From: Nocardioides cavernaquae
Lineage (GTDB): Bacteria; Actinomycetota; Actinomycetes; Propionibacteriales; Nocardioidaceae
DNA length: 64,000 bases
Assembly (NCBI RefSeq): GCF_003600895.1
Contig: NZ_QYRP01000002.1
Location: forward strand, 1,364,001 to 1,428,000
Direction of reading: 5' to 3'
Under the pieces are notes generated by a model. That model saw only the letters and a list, made by a program, of their open reading frames with translations, had not been told where the DNA came from and ran no database searches. This document shows positions 1-9,012 of this stretch, in pieces; position 1 is the stretch's first letter, and every line of letters starts with the position of its first letter. The position numbers and the translations under genes were made by a program.

Positions 1-1
1 C

Positions 2-1003
2 GGCCGTCCGCCCGCCACCCTTCAGTTCAACAGTGCTGTCGGTGTCGTCTTCGCCGTCGCGATCGGACGCAGTCGGACCCAGCTCGCGGTCTGCGACCTG
101 GCCGGCAGGATCCAGGCGCAGGACTCGCGTGACCACGCGCCCGGGCTGGCTCCGGGCGCGCGCATGACCGGGATCGTCGAGCGGCTGCGCTCGCTGCTCG
201 ACGAAGCGGGACGAGGTGTGGCCGACGTCCGCGCGATCGGGATCAGCATCCCCGGCACGGTTGACCACGACGCGGGCGCGAGCCTCGACTCGCCGTTGCT
301 GCCCGGCTGGGACGGCGTGCCGCTGGCGCCGTTCTTCGCGGAGTTCGCCGATGCCCCTGTGTTCCTCGACAACGACGCCAACGCGCTCGCCGCGTCGGAG
401 ACCGGGTTCCTGCTGGCGACCTACGACGACCTCCTGCTGGTCAAGGTGTCCACCGGTCTCGGGGTCGGCATCGTCGTACGCGGTGAGCTGGTGCGTGGTG
501 CCTGGGGTGCCGCCGGCGAGCTCGGCCACCTGAAGTCGGCCGCGGCGGCCGGCCGCACCTGCCGATGTGGCGAGGTCGGTTGTCTGGAGGCCGTCGCCGG
601 AGGCTGGGCCCTCGTCCAGGAGCTCAGCGCACGCGGCCGCGAGGTCGAGCACGTGCGCGTCCTGGTGGCACTGGCCCGCGAGGGCGATGCCGAGGCGCGC
701 GCGCTGATCCGCGAGAGTGGTCGCCGGGTGGGCGAGGTGCTGGCCCAGGCCGTCAACCTGCTGAACCCGGCGGCGGTCGTGCTCGGCGGCGACATGGCCG
801 CGGCCTACGACACCTTCGTGGCGGGCTTCCGGGAGGGCCTCTATGCCAACGCTGCCTCCGTGGCGACGCGCAGGCTCCAGGTGCTGCAGTCGACCCACGG
901 CGAGGAGGCCGGCATTGTCGGCTGCACGTCGATGGCGGTGGAGTCGCTGCTCGAGCCAGCACGCCTTGACCGAATGCTCGCCCGCCCGCTCGCGCGGGCC
1001 TAG
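2..1003 (+). CDS. ROK-family protein (transcriptional regulator or sugar kinase), 5' truncated by window edge
   Basis: The frame is open from base 2 and ends at TAG 1001-1003, so the N-terminus lies outside the window. The visible part is an actin-like ROK fold: a DxGxS/T-like first strand (VAIGRSRTQLAV), the GISIPGTVD segment, a DNDANALA motif, a GLGVGIVV strand, and the zinc-binding ROK signature CRCGEVGCLE at about 562-591, followed by the LNPAAVVLGGD strand. ROK members are either glucokinase-like enzymes or NagC/XylR-type repressors with an N-terminal winged helix. About 15 residues precede the first actin-like strand and read out of the left edge, which suits a regulator carrying an upstream HTH domain, but that domain is not visible. 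Ligand unknown. Confidence 0.88.
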   Translation, partial: GRPPATLQFNSAVGVVFAVAIGRSRTQLAVCDLAGRIQAQDSRDHAPGLAPGARMTGIVERLRSLLDEAGRGVADVRAIGISIPGTVDHDAGASLDSPLLPGWDGVPLAPFFAEFADAPVFLDNDANALAASETGFLLATYDDLLLVKVSTGLGVGIVVRGELVRGAWGAAGELGHLKSAAAAGRTCRCGEVGCLEAVAGGWALVQELSARGREVEHVRVLVALAREGDAEARALIRESGRRVGEVLAQAVNLLNPAAVVLGGDMAAAYDTFVAGFREGLYANAASVATRRLQVLQSTHGEEAGIVGCTSMAVESLLEPARLDRMLARPLARA

Positions 1004-1006
1004 TCT
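1001..1006 (+). promoter_or_regulatory. -10 hexamer TAGTCT, leaderless promoter for the 1013 gene
   Basis: TAGTCT ends 6 nt before the ATG at 1013, so transcription would start at or next to the start codon. It overlaps the TAG stop of the upstream ROK gene. No Shine-Dalgarno sequence precedes the ATG. Confidence 0.5.
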
Positions 1007-1012
1007 GCAGTC

Positions 1013-1249
1013 ATGTTCTCAGGTGCTGCGGTCTTCGTCCTCGTCCTTCTCGTGCTGATGCTGGCCTTCTTCGTCTGGTGGGTGCTGATGCTCATCGACG
1101 CCCTCAAGGTGTCCGACGCGACCTGGTCGGCGGCCGGCGAGAGCAAGATCCTCTACGTCCTGCTGATGGTCTTCCTGGGCGTGATCGGCACGATCTTGTA
1201 CGTCGTGATCGCCCGTCCGAAGCTTCGTCTGCAGAGTTCTTCGGCCTGA
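1013..1249 (+). CDS. Small membrane protein with PLDc_N-type domain
   Basis: 78 residues with two predicted membrane helices: residues about 4-29 (FVLVLLVLMLAFFVWWVLMLI) and about 44-65 (ILYVLLMVFLGVIGTILYVV). The layout helix - short polar loop with W - second helix ending in ARPK matches the PLDc_N domain (the N-terminal membrane anchor of cardiolipin synthases), here as a stand-alone protein. Such stand-alone proteins have no assigned function. No Shine-Dalgarno is present; the start fits a leaderless transcript from TAGTCT at 1001-1006. Confidence 0.8.
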   Translation: MFSGAAVFVLVLLVLMLAFFVWWVLMLIDALKVSDATWSAAGESKILYVLLMVFLGVIGTILYVVIARPKLRLQSSSA

Positions 1250-1320
1250 CGTGATCAACTGGTCTAGACCGGACACTGGAAAGCGGGACAACCCGGGCGT
1301 TCCTGTCGCAAGATCTTCCT

Positions 1321-1352
1321 GAACCCGCGGTGACCCGAGACGCCGCGGGTTC
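1321..1352. terminator. Hairpin between convergent genes
   Basis: Perfect 10-bp arms GAACCCGCGG (1321-1330) and CCGCGGGTTC (1343-1352) with a 12-nt loop. The hairpin lies between the 1013 gene (+) and the 1429 gene (-), so it could end transcription from both sides. The downstream sequence is only weakly T-rich. Confidence 0.55.
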
Positions 1353-1428
1353 GCCTATTTCCGGGCAAGTGCGGGGCGCGTTCTCCCGCCAGATCCCGGG
1401 TGCTGCGGGACGAGCTGCTGGCCGGTCG

Positions 1429-2217
1429 TCAGACCTGCTGAGTGGGGGAGAGCAGCTCCTCGAGCACGTTGCTGAACTCGTAGTCCTCGAGCAGCGGGCG
1501 GGTCGGAGGCAGCTTCTCCCCGACCAGTACGGCGCGCAACCGGGCCGTCGCCGCTCCGATCAGCCGCTGGTGGGCGGTGCGGGTGGCGCGAGGGGTGTCG
1601 GACAGGTCGAAGAAGCCGACCATCGTGGCGATCTCGTTGATCCGGACCAACGACATCCGGATGTCCAGGGGGAGCTCCACGCCCGACATGCCGACAGTGC
1701 CGATCGCGACGACGTTGATCTGCTGGTCTCCGCCCTTGGCCCAACCGGTCGTGTCCGTGGTGACGTCGAAGTCCCAGGCCGTGCCGTCGTCATCCTTCGT
1801 GTGCACGGACGTGCAGGTCTTGAAGCTGGCTGCGAGCGCGTCGAACGCCCTCTCGGCTGCCGCCGCGTCGCCAGCCCCGGAGGTGACCGAGTTGAAGACG
1901 CCGGGCAGGCCCGGGTCGCGTTTCGCGGAGAAGCTGATCTCCACGTCGTCCGCGCCTCCGCCGGCGACGTCGTCCGGCGTGAGGCAACCCCAGTCGGCGT
2001 CACCTTCCTCCTGGTCCTCATCCTCGTCGTCGACCTCGAACTGGTCGGAGAGGTGACCGAGGGTGAGCAGCGCGCGCTGGGCGTCCGGGTTGGGGAGTGT
2101 CGAGCTCTGGGTGGTCTGCCCGCTCCTGACTGCCGTGGGCCCGCCCAGGGTGCAGCTGCTGGTCAGCGCGCCCGTCAGAACGAGGGTCAGCGCGAGAGCA
2201 CCAGCAGGAAGACGCAT
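1429..2217 (-). CDS. Putative secreted lipoprotein, unknown function
   Basis: 262 residues. The start at 2217 gives a signal peptide MRLPAGALALTLVLTGAL followed by a lipobox-like TSSC, so the mature protein should begin at Cys22 and be lipid-anchored outside the membrane. An acidic stretch (EVDDEDEDQEEGDADW) follows at about residue 60. The rest has no motif I recognise; a Cys in CLTPDD and one in KTCTS could form a disulfide. The frame stays open upstream of 2217, but the signal peptide and the -10 box TACTCT exactly 6 nt before this ATG fix the start. Divergent from recC. Confidence 0.75.
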   Translation of the reverse strand: MRLPAGALALTLVLTGALTSSCTLGGPTAVRSGQTTQSSTLPNPDAQRALLTLGHLSDQFEVDDEDEDQEEGDADWGCLTPDDVAGGGADDVEISFSAKRDPGLPGVFNSVTSGAGDAAAAERAFDALAASFKTCTSVHTKDDDGTAWDFDVTTDTTGWAKGGDQQINVVAIGTVGMSGVELPLDIRMSLVRINEIATMVGFFDLSDTPRATRTAHQRLIGAATARLRAVLVGEKLPPTRPLLEDYEFSNVLEELLSPTQQV

Positions 2218-2223
2218 GTCCGG

Positions 2224-2229
2224 AGAGTA
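2224..2229 (-). promoter_or_regulatory. -10 hexamer TACTCT, leaderless promoter for the lipoprotein gene
   Basis: On the minus strand TACTCT lies 6 nt before the ATG at 2217. No ribosome binding site is present. Confidence 0.5.
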
Positions 2230-2278
2230 ATGCCGTTGCGCCCTCAGGTCTGTCGGTCCCGCATGGCATCCTGCGCGG

Positions 2279-5200
2279 GTGACGCTCTTCCTCCACCGCG
2301 CGGAACGCACGGACCTCCTGGCCGATGGCCTGGCGGACCTGCTTGCCGATGCGCCGCTGGCGGATCCGTTCGCCCGTGAGCTCGTCGTGGTGCCGGCGCG
2401 CGGCGTCGAGCGGTGGCTCACGCAGCGGTTGTCGCACCGGCTGGGTGTCGGGGCCGGGGGTGGCGATGGTGTGTGCGCTGGCGTGGACTTCGCCAGCCCG
2501 CACTCGCTGGTCGCGATGCTGCTCGGCACCGACGATGCCCCCGCCGGGGATCCGTGGGCGCCGGACCGGTTGGTCTGGCCGTTGCTCGAGGTGATCGACG
2601 CCAGCGCGGGCGAGGCGTGGTGCGCGGTGCTCACGGACCACCTCGGGATCACCTCCGCGGTCGACGACCTGCGCCGCAACCGGCGCTACGCGGTGGCCCG
2701 GCGCCTCGCCGGCCTCTTCGCGTCGTACGCCGTGCAGCGGCCGCAGCTGGTTGCCGACTGGCGCGAGGGGCGCTCCGCCGACGGTGTCGGTGGAGTCCTG
2801 GCCGATGACCTCCAGTGGCAGCCCGAGCTGTGGCGTCGCCTCGTCGCGCAGGTGGGCGGGCCCAGTCCCGACCAGCGCCACGCCGCCGCCGTTGCCTCCC
2901 TCCACGCCGGGGGAGACGGGTTGGACCTCCCGGCCCGGCTGTCGCTGTTCGGCCACACCCGCATCGCGCGCAGCGAGGTGGAGCTGCTGCACGCGCTCGG
3001 CGAGCACCGCGACGTCCACCTCTGGCTCCCGCAGGCATCTGCTGCCGTGTGGGACCAGCTGGCGCCCGAGGTGGCTGCCGGCCCGGTCCCACGCGACGAA
3101 GACCGCACCGGGCTCCTGGTCGAGCACCCGTTGTTGGCCTCTCTCGGCCGCGACGCCCGCGAGCTCCAGCGCACGCTTGCCCCGTTCGTCGATCCCGCGA
3201 TACTCCGGCACGGGTGCGTCCCCCATCCTCCGGATAGCGACCCAACGGTGCCTGAGCGTCCACAGCAGACGGTGCTCGGGTGGCTGCAGCACGACCTGCG
3301 CAGCGACTCCGTTCCCGACCCGGCGACACGGGCCACCCGGGAGAGGGTTCCCGAGGACCGGTCGGTGCAGGTCCATGCCTGCCACGGACCGGCCCGGCAG
3401 GTCGACGTACTCCGTGAGGTGCTCGTCGGCCTGCTCGCCGACGACCCCACCCTGGAGCCGCGCGACATCCTGGTGATGTGTCCCGATGTCGAGGCCTACG
3501 CGCCCCTGATCGGAGCGGCCTTCGGGCTGCCCGAGGTCGGCGGGGATGCGGCCCACCCCGGTCACCAGCTGCGGGTGCGGCTGGCCGACCGCTCGCTCGC
3601 TGCCACCAACCCGCTGCTCCGCATCGCGGCCACGCTGGTCGATCTCGCCGGCAGCAGGCTGACCGCGACGCAGGTGCTCGACCTCGCGGGCGAGGAGCCG
3701 GTGCGCGCCAGGTTCGGCTTCGACGACGACGCACTCGATCGCATGCGCGGGTGGATCGCGGAGTCCGGCGTGCGATGGGGCCTTGACGGTCCGCACCGCC
3801 AGCGCTTCGGGCTCGACCTCGGTGCCAACACCTGGCACTCCGGGCTCGACCGCGTGCTGCTCGGCGTAGCGCTCTCCGGTGACGACCACCGCTACGTCGG
3901 CGCCGTGCTGCCGCTCGACGACGTCGGCTCGGGCGACATCGACCTCGCTGGTGCCCTGACCGAGATGCTCGACCGGCTGCACACCTTCCTGGATGCCGCC
4001 GATCGCGCGACGACCGTGGCGGACTGGATGGCCGCGCTCGGCTCCGCCGTCGCCGCTCTGACCAGGGCGGACGAGCCGTGGCAGGTCACCCAGTTCGACC
4101 GCGAGCTCTCCCGGATCACCGCCGGCGCTGACGGCACGAGCGACACCCAGCTGCGTCTGGCCGACGTCCGGGCCCTGCTCGAGAGCCGCCTGGGTGGACG
4201 ACCGAGCCGGTCCAACTTCCGCACCGGCACGCTGACGGTCTGCACGATGGTGCCGATGCGTTCGGTGCCGCACCGGGTGGTCGCGTTGCTCGGCATGGAT
4301 GACGGTGTCTTCCCGCGCAGCACCATCGCCGATGGTGACGACGTCCTGGCCCGCCGCCCGGTCACGGGCGAGCGTGATGCCCGCGCCGAGGATCGTCAGC
4401 TCCTGCTCGATGCCGTGCTCGCGGCCCGGGAGACGCTGGTGGTCACCTACACCGGTGCGGGCGAGCACACCGGCTCGCCGCGACCGCCGGCCGTGCCTCT
4501 CGGGGAGCTCCTCGATGCACTCACGCTGACCGTCGACGCCGCCGCTGACCTGCACGTCCACCACCCCTTGCAGCCGTTCGATGCGCGCAACCTGACGCCC
4601 GGTGGGCTGGTGCCCGGGCAGCCGTTCAGCTTCGACCGGGCCGCGCTCGCGGGCGCTGAGGCGTCGCGTGGCCACCGCGATCAGCCCGGCCCGCTGGTGA
4701 CCAAGCCACTGCCCGGGGCGTCGGTCACCGAGGTGTCGCTGGCCGACCTGAAGACGTTCTTCGCGCACCCGGTTCGCGGCTTCCTGCGCGACCGGCTCGG
4801 GCTCGCCGCGCCGCTCGAGGCGGACCCGCTCGCCGACGCGGTCCCCATCGATCTCGACGGCCTGCAGAAGTGGGGTGTCGGCGACCGCCTGGTGCGCGAC
4901 GTGCTCGCCGGCATGAGCCCGGCCAACGGCATGACCGCCGAGCTCCTGCGCGGTCTCCTTCCGCCAGGGCAGCTGGGTCAGCGGGAGCTGCGCGACGTCG
5001 TACGCCGCGTCCAGCCGCTCGTCGCCAACGCCCAGCAGCTGCGCAGTGCGCGACAGCGGACGATCGACATCGACGTCGAGCTCAACGGTGTCCGGCTCAC
5101 CGGCACCGTGTCCGATGTCTTCGGCAACGACATCGTCACGGTCACCTACTCGAGCCTCGGGCCGAAGCAGCGCTACGCCGCCTGGCTCGACCTGCTCGCG

Positions 5201-5635
5201 CTGACCGTCGGCCACCCGGACGAGATGTGGCGCTCCCATGCCCTTGGCCGGAAGGGCTCGGGTGCTCAGCGGGCGCTCGGGGGTCCGCTCGACGAACGCG
5301 CGGAGGGCTGGCTGGCCGATGTCCTCGATCTCTACCTGACCGGCCAGCGCACCCCGCTCGCACTCCCGCCGAAGACCGCCCTGGCCTACGCCGAGGAGTT
5401 CGGCCGACTCGAGCGCGGTGCTGACGCCCATCCGGACACGAGGGCCGAGAAGGAGTGGAAGACCGACCCGTTCCACCCGTTCGGCATGAGCGGCGAGGAT
5501 GCCGACCCGTGGCACGTCCGGGCCTGGGGTGCTGATGCCCCGCTCGACGCGCTCCTCCAGGCGGGCCTCGCCGAGCAGTCGTGGCGCATGTGGGGTCCGC
5601 TGGTGAACGGTGCCGAGCTGGTGAGGGCACTGTGA
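2279..5635 (+). CDS. recC: Exodeoxyribonuclease V subunit gamma (RecC)
   Basis: 1118 residues, close to RecC of enterobacteria. RecC is the non-catalytic scaffold of the RecBCD helicase-nuclease that splits the duplex and recognises Chi. Family features seen: the N-terminal FLHRAERTDLLADGLADLL opening, VVPARGVERWLTQRLS, LSLFGHTRIARSEVELLHALGEH, RVPEDRSVQVHACHGPARQ followed by VLREVLVGLL, and the VCTMVPMRSVPHRVVALLGMDDG block. A GTG start at 2279 matches the family N-terminus; a weak -10 (CATCCT, 2267-2272) sits 6 nt upstream. First gene of recC-recB-recD; its TGA overlaps the recB GTG by 4 nt (GTGA). Confidence 0.93.
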   Translation: MTLFLHRAERTDLLADGLADLLADAPLADPFARELVVVPARGVERWLTQRLSHRLGVGAGGGDGVCAGVDFASPHSLVAMLLGTDDAPAGDPWAPDRLVWPLLEVIDASAGEAWCAVLTDHLGITSAVDDLRRNRRYAVARRLAGLFASYAVQRPQLVADWREGRSADGVGGVLADDLQWQPELWRRLVAQVGGPSPDQRHAAAVASLHAGGDGLDLPARLSLFGHTRIARSEVELLHALGEHRDVHLWLPQASAAVWDQLAPEVAAGPVPRDEDRTGLLVEHPLLASLGRDARELQRTLAPFVDPAILRHGCVPHPPDSDPTVPERPQQTVLGWLQHDLRSDSVPDPATRATRERVPEDRSVQVHACHGPARQVDVLREVLVGLLADDPTLEPRDILVMCPDVEAYAPLIGAAFGLPEVGGDAAHPGHQLRVRLADRSLAATNPLLRIAATLVDLAGSRLTATQVLDLAGEEPVRARFGFDDDALDRMRGWIAESGVRWGLDGPHRQRFGLDLGANTWHSGLDRVLLGVALSGDDHRYVGAVLPLDDVGSGDIDLAGALTEMLDRLHTFLDAADRATTVADWMAALGSAVAALTRADEPWQVTQFDRELSRITAGADGTSDTQLRLADVRALLESRLGGRPSRSNFRTGTLTVCTMVPMRSVPHRVVALLGMDDGVFPRSTIADGDDVLARRPVTGERDARAEDRQLLLDAVLAARETLVVTYTGAGEHTGSPRPPAVPLGELLDALTLTVDAAADLHVHHPLQPFDARNLTPGGLVPGQPFSFDRAALAGAEASRGHRDQPGPLVTKPLPGASVTEVSLADLKTFFAHPVRGFLRDRLGLAAPLEADPLADAVPIDLDGLQKWGVGDRLVRDVLAGMSPANGMTAELLRGLLPPGQLGQRELRDVVRRVQPLVANAQQLRSARQRTIDIDVELNGVRLTGTVSDVFGNDIVTVTYSSLGPKQRYAAWLDLLALTVGHPDEMWRSHALGRKGSGAQRALGGPLDERAEGWLADVLDLYLTGQRTPLALPPKTALAYAEEFGRLERGADAHPDTRAEKEWKTDPFHPFGMSGEDADPWHVRAWGADAPLDALLQAGLAEQSWRMWGPLVNGAELVRAL

Positions 5636-5664
5636 GCGGCGAGGTGAGCGGCGAGGTGAGCGCC
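5632..5664 (+). repeat. 12-bp tandem duplication at the recB start
   Basis: GTGAGCGGCGAG occurs twice in tandem (5632-5643, 5644-5655), followed by a partial third copy. Each copy carries a GTG in the recB frame and a GGCGAGG sequence that could serve as a ribosome binding site for the next start. Confidence 0.85.
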
Positions 5665-8600
5665 ATGAAGGCCTTCGATATCCGCGGGCCACTGCCGACC
5701 GGCACGACCCTGCTCGAGGCCAGCGCCGGGACGGGAAAGACCTGGACCATCGCCGCGCTCGTCACCCGCTTCGTTGCGGAGGGTCATGCGCGGCTCGAGG
5801 AGATGCTGGTGGTCACGTTCGGCCGCGCCGCGAGCCAGGAGCTCCGCGAGCGGGTGCGGGCCCAGCTGGTCGAGGCCGAGCGCTGCCTCGCCTCGGGCGA
5901 CAACGCGGGTGACAGCGAGCTGATCGACCTGCTGCTCGACGGCGCCCCCGACGAGATCGCGCTGCGCCACCGCCGCATCCGTGAGGCCCTCACCGGATTC
6001 GATGCCGCGACGATCGCGACCATCCACCAGTTCTGCCAGCAGGTGCTGCGCAGCCTCGGCGTCGCGGGTGACTCCGACGCCGGCGCGCAGCTGGTCGAAG
6101 ACCTCGATGACCTGCTGGTCGAGGTGGCCGACGACCTCTACCTGCGGCGCTACGCCGGCAGCGACGACCAGCCGGCGTTCAGCCGCAAGGAGGCCCTGGC
6201 CCTCGCCCGCGCCGCCACCGCCGATCCGCGCGCCCGCCTCGAGCCGACCGCCGCCGGTCCCGAGATCACCGCCGGCGTTCGCGTGGCTTTCGCCGAGGCC
6301 GTGCGCAAGGAGTTCGCGACCCGCAAGCGCCGCCTCGGCCTGCTCGGCTACGACGACCTGCTGGGCCAGCTCGCCGATGCGCTGATCTCTCCTGACTCCC
6401 CTGCGCGCACCCGCATGCGCGACCGATGGAGCGTGGTGCTCGTCGACGAGTTCCAGGACACCGACCCGGTGCAGTGGCAGGTCTTCGACCGCGCCTTCTC
6501 CGGTGTCGCCACGATGGTGCTGATCGGCGACCCCAAGCAGGCGATCTACGCGTTCCGTGGCGGTGACGTCACGACCTACCTGGCCGCGGCCGAGACCGCG
6601 TCCACCAAGGCCACGCTCGACGTCAACTGGCGCTCCGATGCCGCGCTGCTGACAAGGCTGCAAACCGTGCTGGAGGGTGCCGCGCTGGGCGACCCGCGCA
6701 TCGTCGTACACGGAGTCCGCGCGTCCCAGGAGTCCAGCCGGCTGGAGGGTGCGGGCGATCCGTTCCGCCTGCGGGTGCTGCGTCCCGAGGAGCTCGGCCG
6801 CAACGGGCGCCGGGCCGTGCCGGTGGCGGCGTTCCGCGACCACCTGTGGCCCGACGTGGCCCGTGACATCAAGCGACTGCTGACCTCGGGGGCGACCTTC
6901 GACGGACGCCCGATCGAGCCCCGCGACGTCGCCGTCCTCGCCCACAAGCACAGCGACCTGGCCAACATCCAGCGTGCCCTCGCAGCCGTGGGAGTGCCTG
7001 CCGTGGTGGCCGGCAACGGCAGCGTCTTCGCAACTCCGGCCGCCATCGAGTGGCTGACCCTCCTCGAGTCACTGGAGCAGCCGCACCGGTCCGCCCGGGT
7101 GCGCTCGACGGCGCTGACCGCCTTCATCGGCCGGTCGGTCGAGGAGCTCGCCGACGGTGGCGACGAGCTGACGGACGCGCTCGCCGAGCAGGTCCGCGAC
7201 TGGTCCGAGCTCGTCGTCGCGCGCGGCGTCGCTGCGGTGCTCGAGGGCGCCGTTGCGGGTGGTCTGGTCGCCCGCGTGCTCGGGTGCGTCGGCGGAGAGC
7301 GCATGCTGACCGACCTGCGCCACATCGGCCAGGTGCTGCACAAGGTCTCGACCGAGGAGCGTCTCGGCCCCGTCGCGCTGACCGCGTGGCTGCGTGAGCA
7401 GATCGCCGACGACCGCACCGACAGTGCCGGTGAGCGCACCCGCCGGCTCGATTCCGACGCCGCCGCCGTGCAGCTCGTGACGATCCACGGCAGCAAGGGT
7501 CTGGAGTACCCCGTGGTCTACCTCCCTACCCTCTGGGACCGCTTCCCGCGCGACCCCGACGTCGCGCTCTTCCACGGCCCGGACGGCGCCCGCTGCCGCA
7601 ACGTCGGCGGCCCCGGCCCCGGCTGGACCGAGGACCTGCGCCGACACCAGGAGGAGGACTCCGGTGAGACCCTCCGCCTCCTGTACGTCGCGATGACGCG
7701 CGCCCAGTCGCAGGTCGTCGCCTGGTACGCCCCCGCCTCGCGCAACGCCCCCACCTCGGCGCTGCACCGGCTGCTGCTCGGTCGGCGTCCCGGCACCGCC
7801 GCGGTCCCCGACTCCGCACCGGTCGACGACACGCTCGTTGCCAAGCTGGACTGGTACGCCGCCAACGCGGGGCCGGTGTGGGAACCGGCGCTCTGGGCAT
7901 CCGTGCCTGTCGAGTCGTTGCCGGTGTCCAGCGAGGAGCTGGCCGTCCGCGCCTTCCACCGCTCGATCGACACGGCGTGGCGCCGCACGTCGTACTCCGC
8001 TCTCACAGCGGTCGAGTCGAGCTCGCCCTCCTCGGGCGCTGCGGCGCTCAGTGAGCCGGAGGTCGTGCCGCGCGACGACGAGCCGGATGGTGCCCAGCCC
8101 GCGGCGCTGGCTGCGGCCGGCGCGGCCGCTGTCCGTTCGCCGATGGCCGGGCTGCCGGTCGGCGCCACGTTCGGCTCGCTGGTGCACGCGGTTCTCGAGC
8201 ACACCGACCCGACGGCGCCTGGCCGCGACGGCGGCCTCCGCGCCGAGCTGCTCCACCACATCGACGAGCAGCTGGTCTGGTGGCCGGTGCCGCTCGACCG
8301 GGAGGAGCTCGCGGACGCCCTGGTCGCCGTCTGCGACACCCCGCTCGGACCGCTCGCCGGCGAGGCGACGCTGCGCCAGATCACACGCAAGGACCGGCTC
8401 TGCGAGCTGGACTTCGAGATACCGCTCGCCGGAGGCGACCTCGCCACCGCGGCCACTGCCGCAGCGGGGGACGTGACGCTCGGCGACCTCGTGCCGCTCC
8501 TCGAGCAGCACCTGCCGGAGGGTGATCCGGTTCGCGGCTACACGTCGGCGCTCCAGGACCCGGCTCTCGGCGGGCAGTCGCTCAAGGGCTACCTCACCGG

Positions 8601-9012
8601 CTCGATCGACGTCGTGCTCCGGGTCGAGGTCGACGGCATCACGAGATACCTGACCGTCGACTACAAGACCAACTGGCTGGGGGAGATGGGTGCCGACCTG
8701 AGCACGCTCGCCTACCGGCCCGAGGCGCTGGACGACGCCATGGGGCACTCCGACTACCCGCTGCAGGCGCTGCTCTACGTCGTCGTGCAGCACCGCTACC
8801 TGCGCTGGCGGCTGCCCGGCTACGACCCCGCGGTCCACCTCGGCGGAGTGCTCTACCTGTACCTCCGTGGACTGGCCGGTCCCGAGACCCCGCGGGTCGA
8901 CGGCAAGCCGTGTGGTGTCTTCGCGTGGCAGCCGCCCGTGGCACTGGTCGAGGCCCTCTCGGACCTGCTGGATGGCAAGCGCGACGGCCCGGCCAAGGGG
9001 AGGACCGCATGA
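5632..9012 (+). CDS. recB: Exodeoxyribonuclease V subunit beta (RecB), UvrD-type helicase with C-terminal nuclease
   Basis: 1126 residues from GTG 5632. Helicase motifs are complete: Walker A EASAGTGKTW (about residue 30), DEFQDTDPVQW (about 273), GDPKQAIYAFRGGD (about 299), NWRS, TIHGSKGLEYPVV (about 617) and LLYVAMTRAQ (about 683). The C-terminal RecB nuclease is also intact: GSID (about 990), VDYKTNW (about 1009) and YPLQALLY (about 1041), giving the metal-binding Asp residues and the catalytic Lys. So this should be an active 3'-5' helicase and nuclease. The start lies in a 12-bp tandem duplication offering GTG at 5632, 5644 and 5656 and ATG at 5665. GTG 5632 overlaps the recC stop, which favours coupled translation; ATG 5665 is the main alternative. 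Confidence 0.93.
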   Translation: MSGEVSGEVSAMKAFDIRGPLPTGTTLLEASAGTGKTWTIAALVTRFVAEGHARLEEMLVVTFGRAASQELRERVRAQLVEAERCLASGDNAGDSELIDLLLDGAPDEIALRHRRIREALTGFDAATIATIHQFCQQVLRSLGVAGDSDAGAQLVEDLDDLLVEVADDLYLRRYAGSDDQPAFSRKEALALARAATADPRARLEPTAAGPEITAGVRVAFAEAVRKEFATRKRRLGLLGYDDLLGQLADALISPDSPARTRMRDRWSVVLVDEFQDTDPVQWQVFDRAFSGVATMVLIGDPKQAIYAFRGGDVTTYLAAAETASTKATLDVNWRSDAALLTRLQTVLEGAALGDPRIVVHGVRASQESSRLEGAGDPFRLRVLRPEELGRNGRRAVPVAAFRDHLWPDVARDIKRLLTSGATFDGRPIEPRDVAVLAHKHSDLANIQRALAAVGVPAVVAGNGSVFATPAAIEWLTLLESLEQPHRSARVRSTALTAFIGRSVEELADGGDELTDALAEQVRDWSELVVARGVAAVLEGAVAGGLVARVLGCVGGERMLTDLRHIGQVLHKVSTEERLGPVALTAWLREQIADDRTDSAGERTRRLDSDAAAVQLVTIHGSKGLEYPVVYLPTLWDRFPRDPDVALFHGPDGARCRNVGGPGPGWTEDLRRHQEEDSGETLRLLYVAMTRAQSQVVAWYAPASRNAPTSALHRLLLGRRPGTAAVPDSAPVDDTLVAKLDWYAANAGPVWEPALWASVPVESLPVSSEELAVRAFHRSIDTAWRRTSYSALTAVESSSPSSGAAALSEPEVVPRDDEPDGAQPAALAAAGAAAVRSPMAGLPVGATFGSLVHAVLEHTDPTAPGRDGGLRAELLHHIDEQLVWWPVPLDREELADALVAVCDTPLGPLAGEATLRQITRKDRLCELDFEIPLAGGDLATAATAAAGDVTLGDLVPLLEQHLPEGDPVRGYTSALQDPALGGQSLKGYLTGSIDVVLRVEVDGITRYLTVDYKTNWLGEMGADLSTLAYRPEALDDAMGHSDYPLQALLYVVVQHRYLRWRLPGYDPAVHLGGVLYLYLRGLAGPETPRVDGKPCGVFAWQPPVALVEALSDLLDGKRDGPAKGRTA

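Noticed and set aside
1260..1270. GGTCTAGACC palindrome after the PLDc_N-type gene
   Set aside because: A 10-bp palindrome alone is expected by chance; no promoter or regulator is associated.
1330..2379. Open frame of 349 codons on the + strand over the lipoprotein gene
   Set aside because: The minus-strand frame has a signal peptide, lipobox and a well placed promoter; the + frame has none.
2018..5692. Long open frame of more than 1200 codons on the minus strand opposite recC
   Set aside because: It is antisense to a clear RecC, has low-complexity Arg/Gly/Glu-rich composition and no domain; such frames arise from the strong third-position GC bias.
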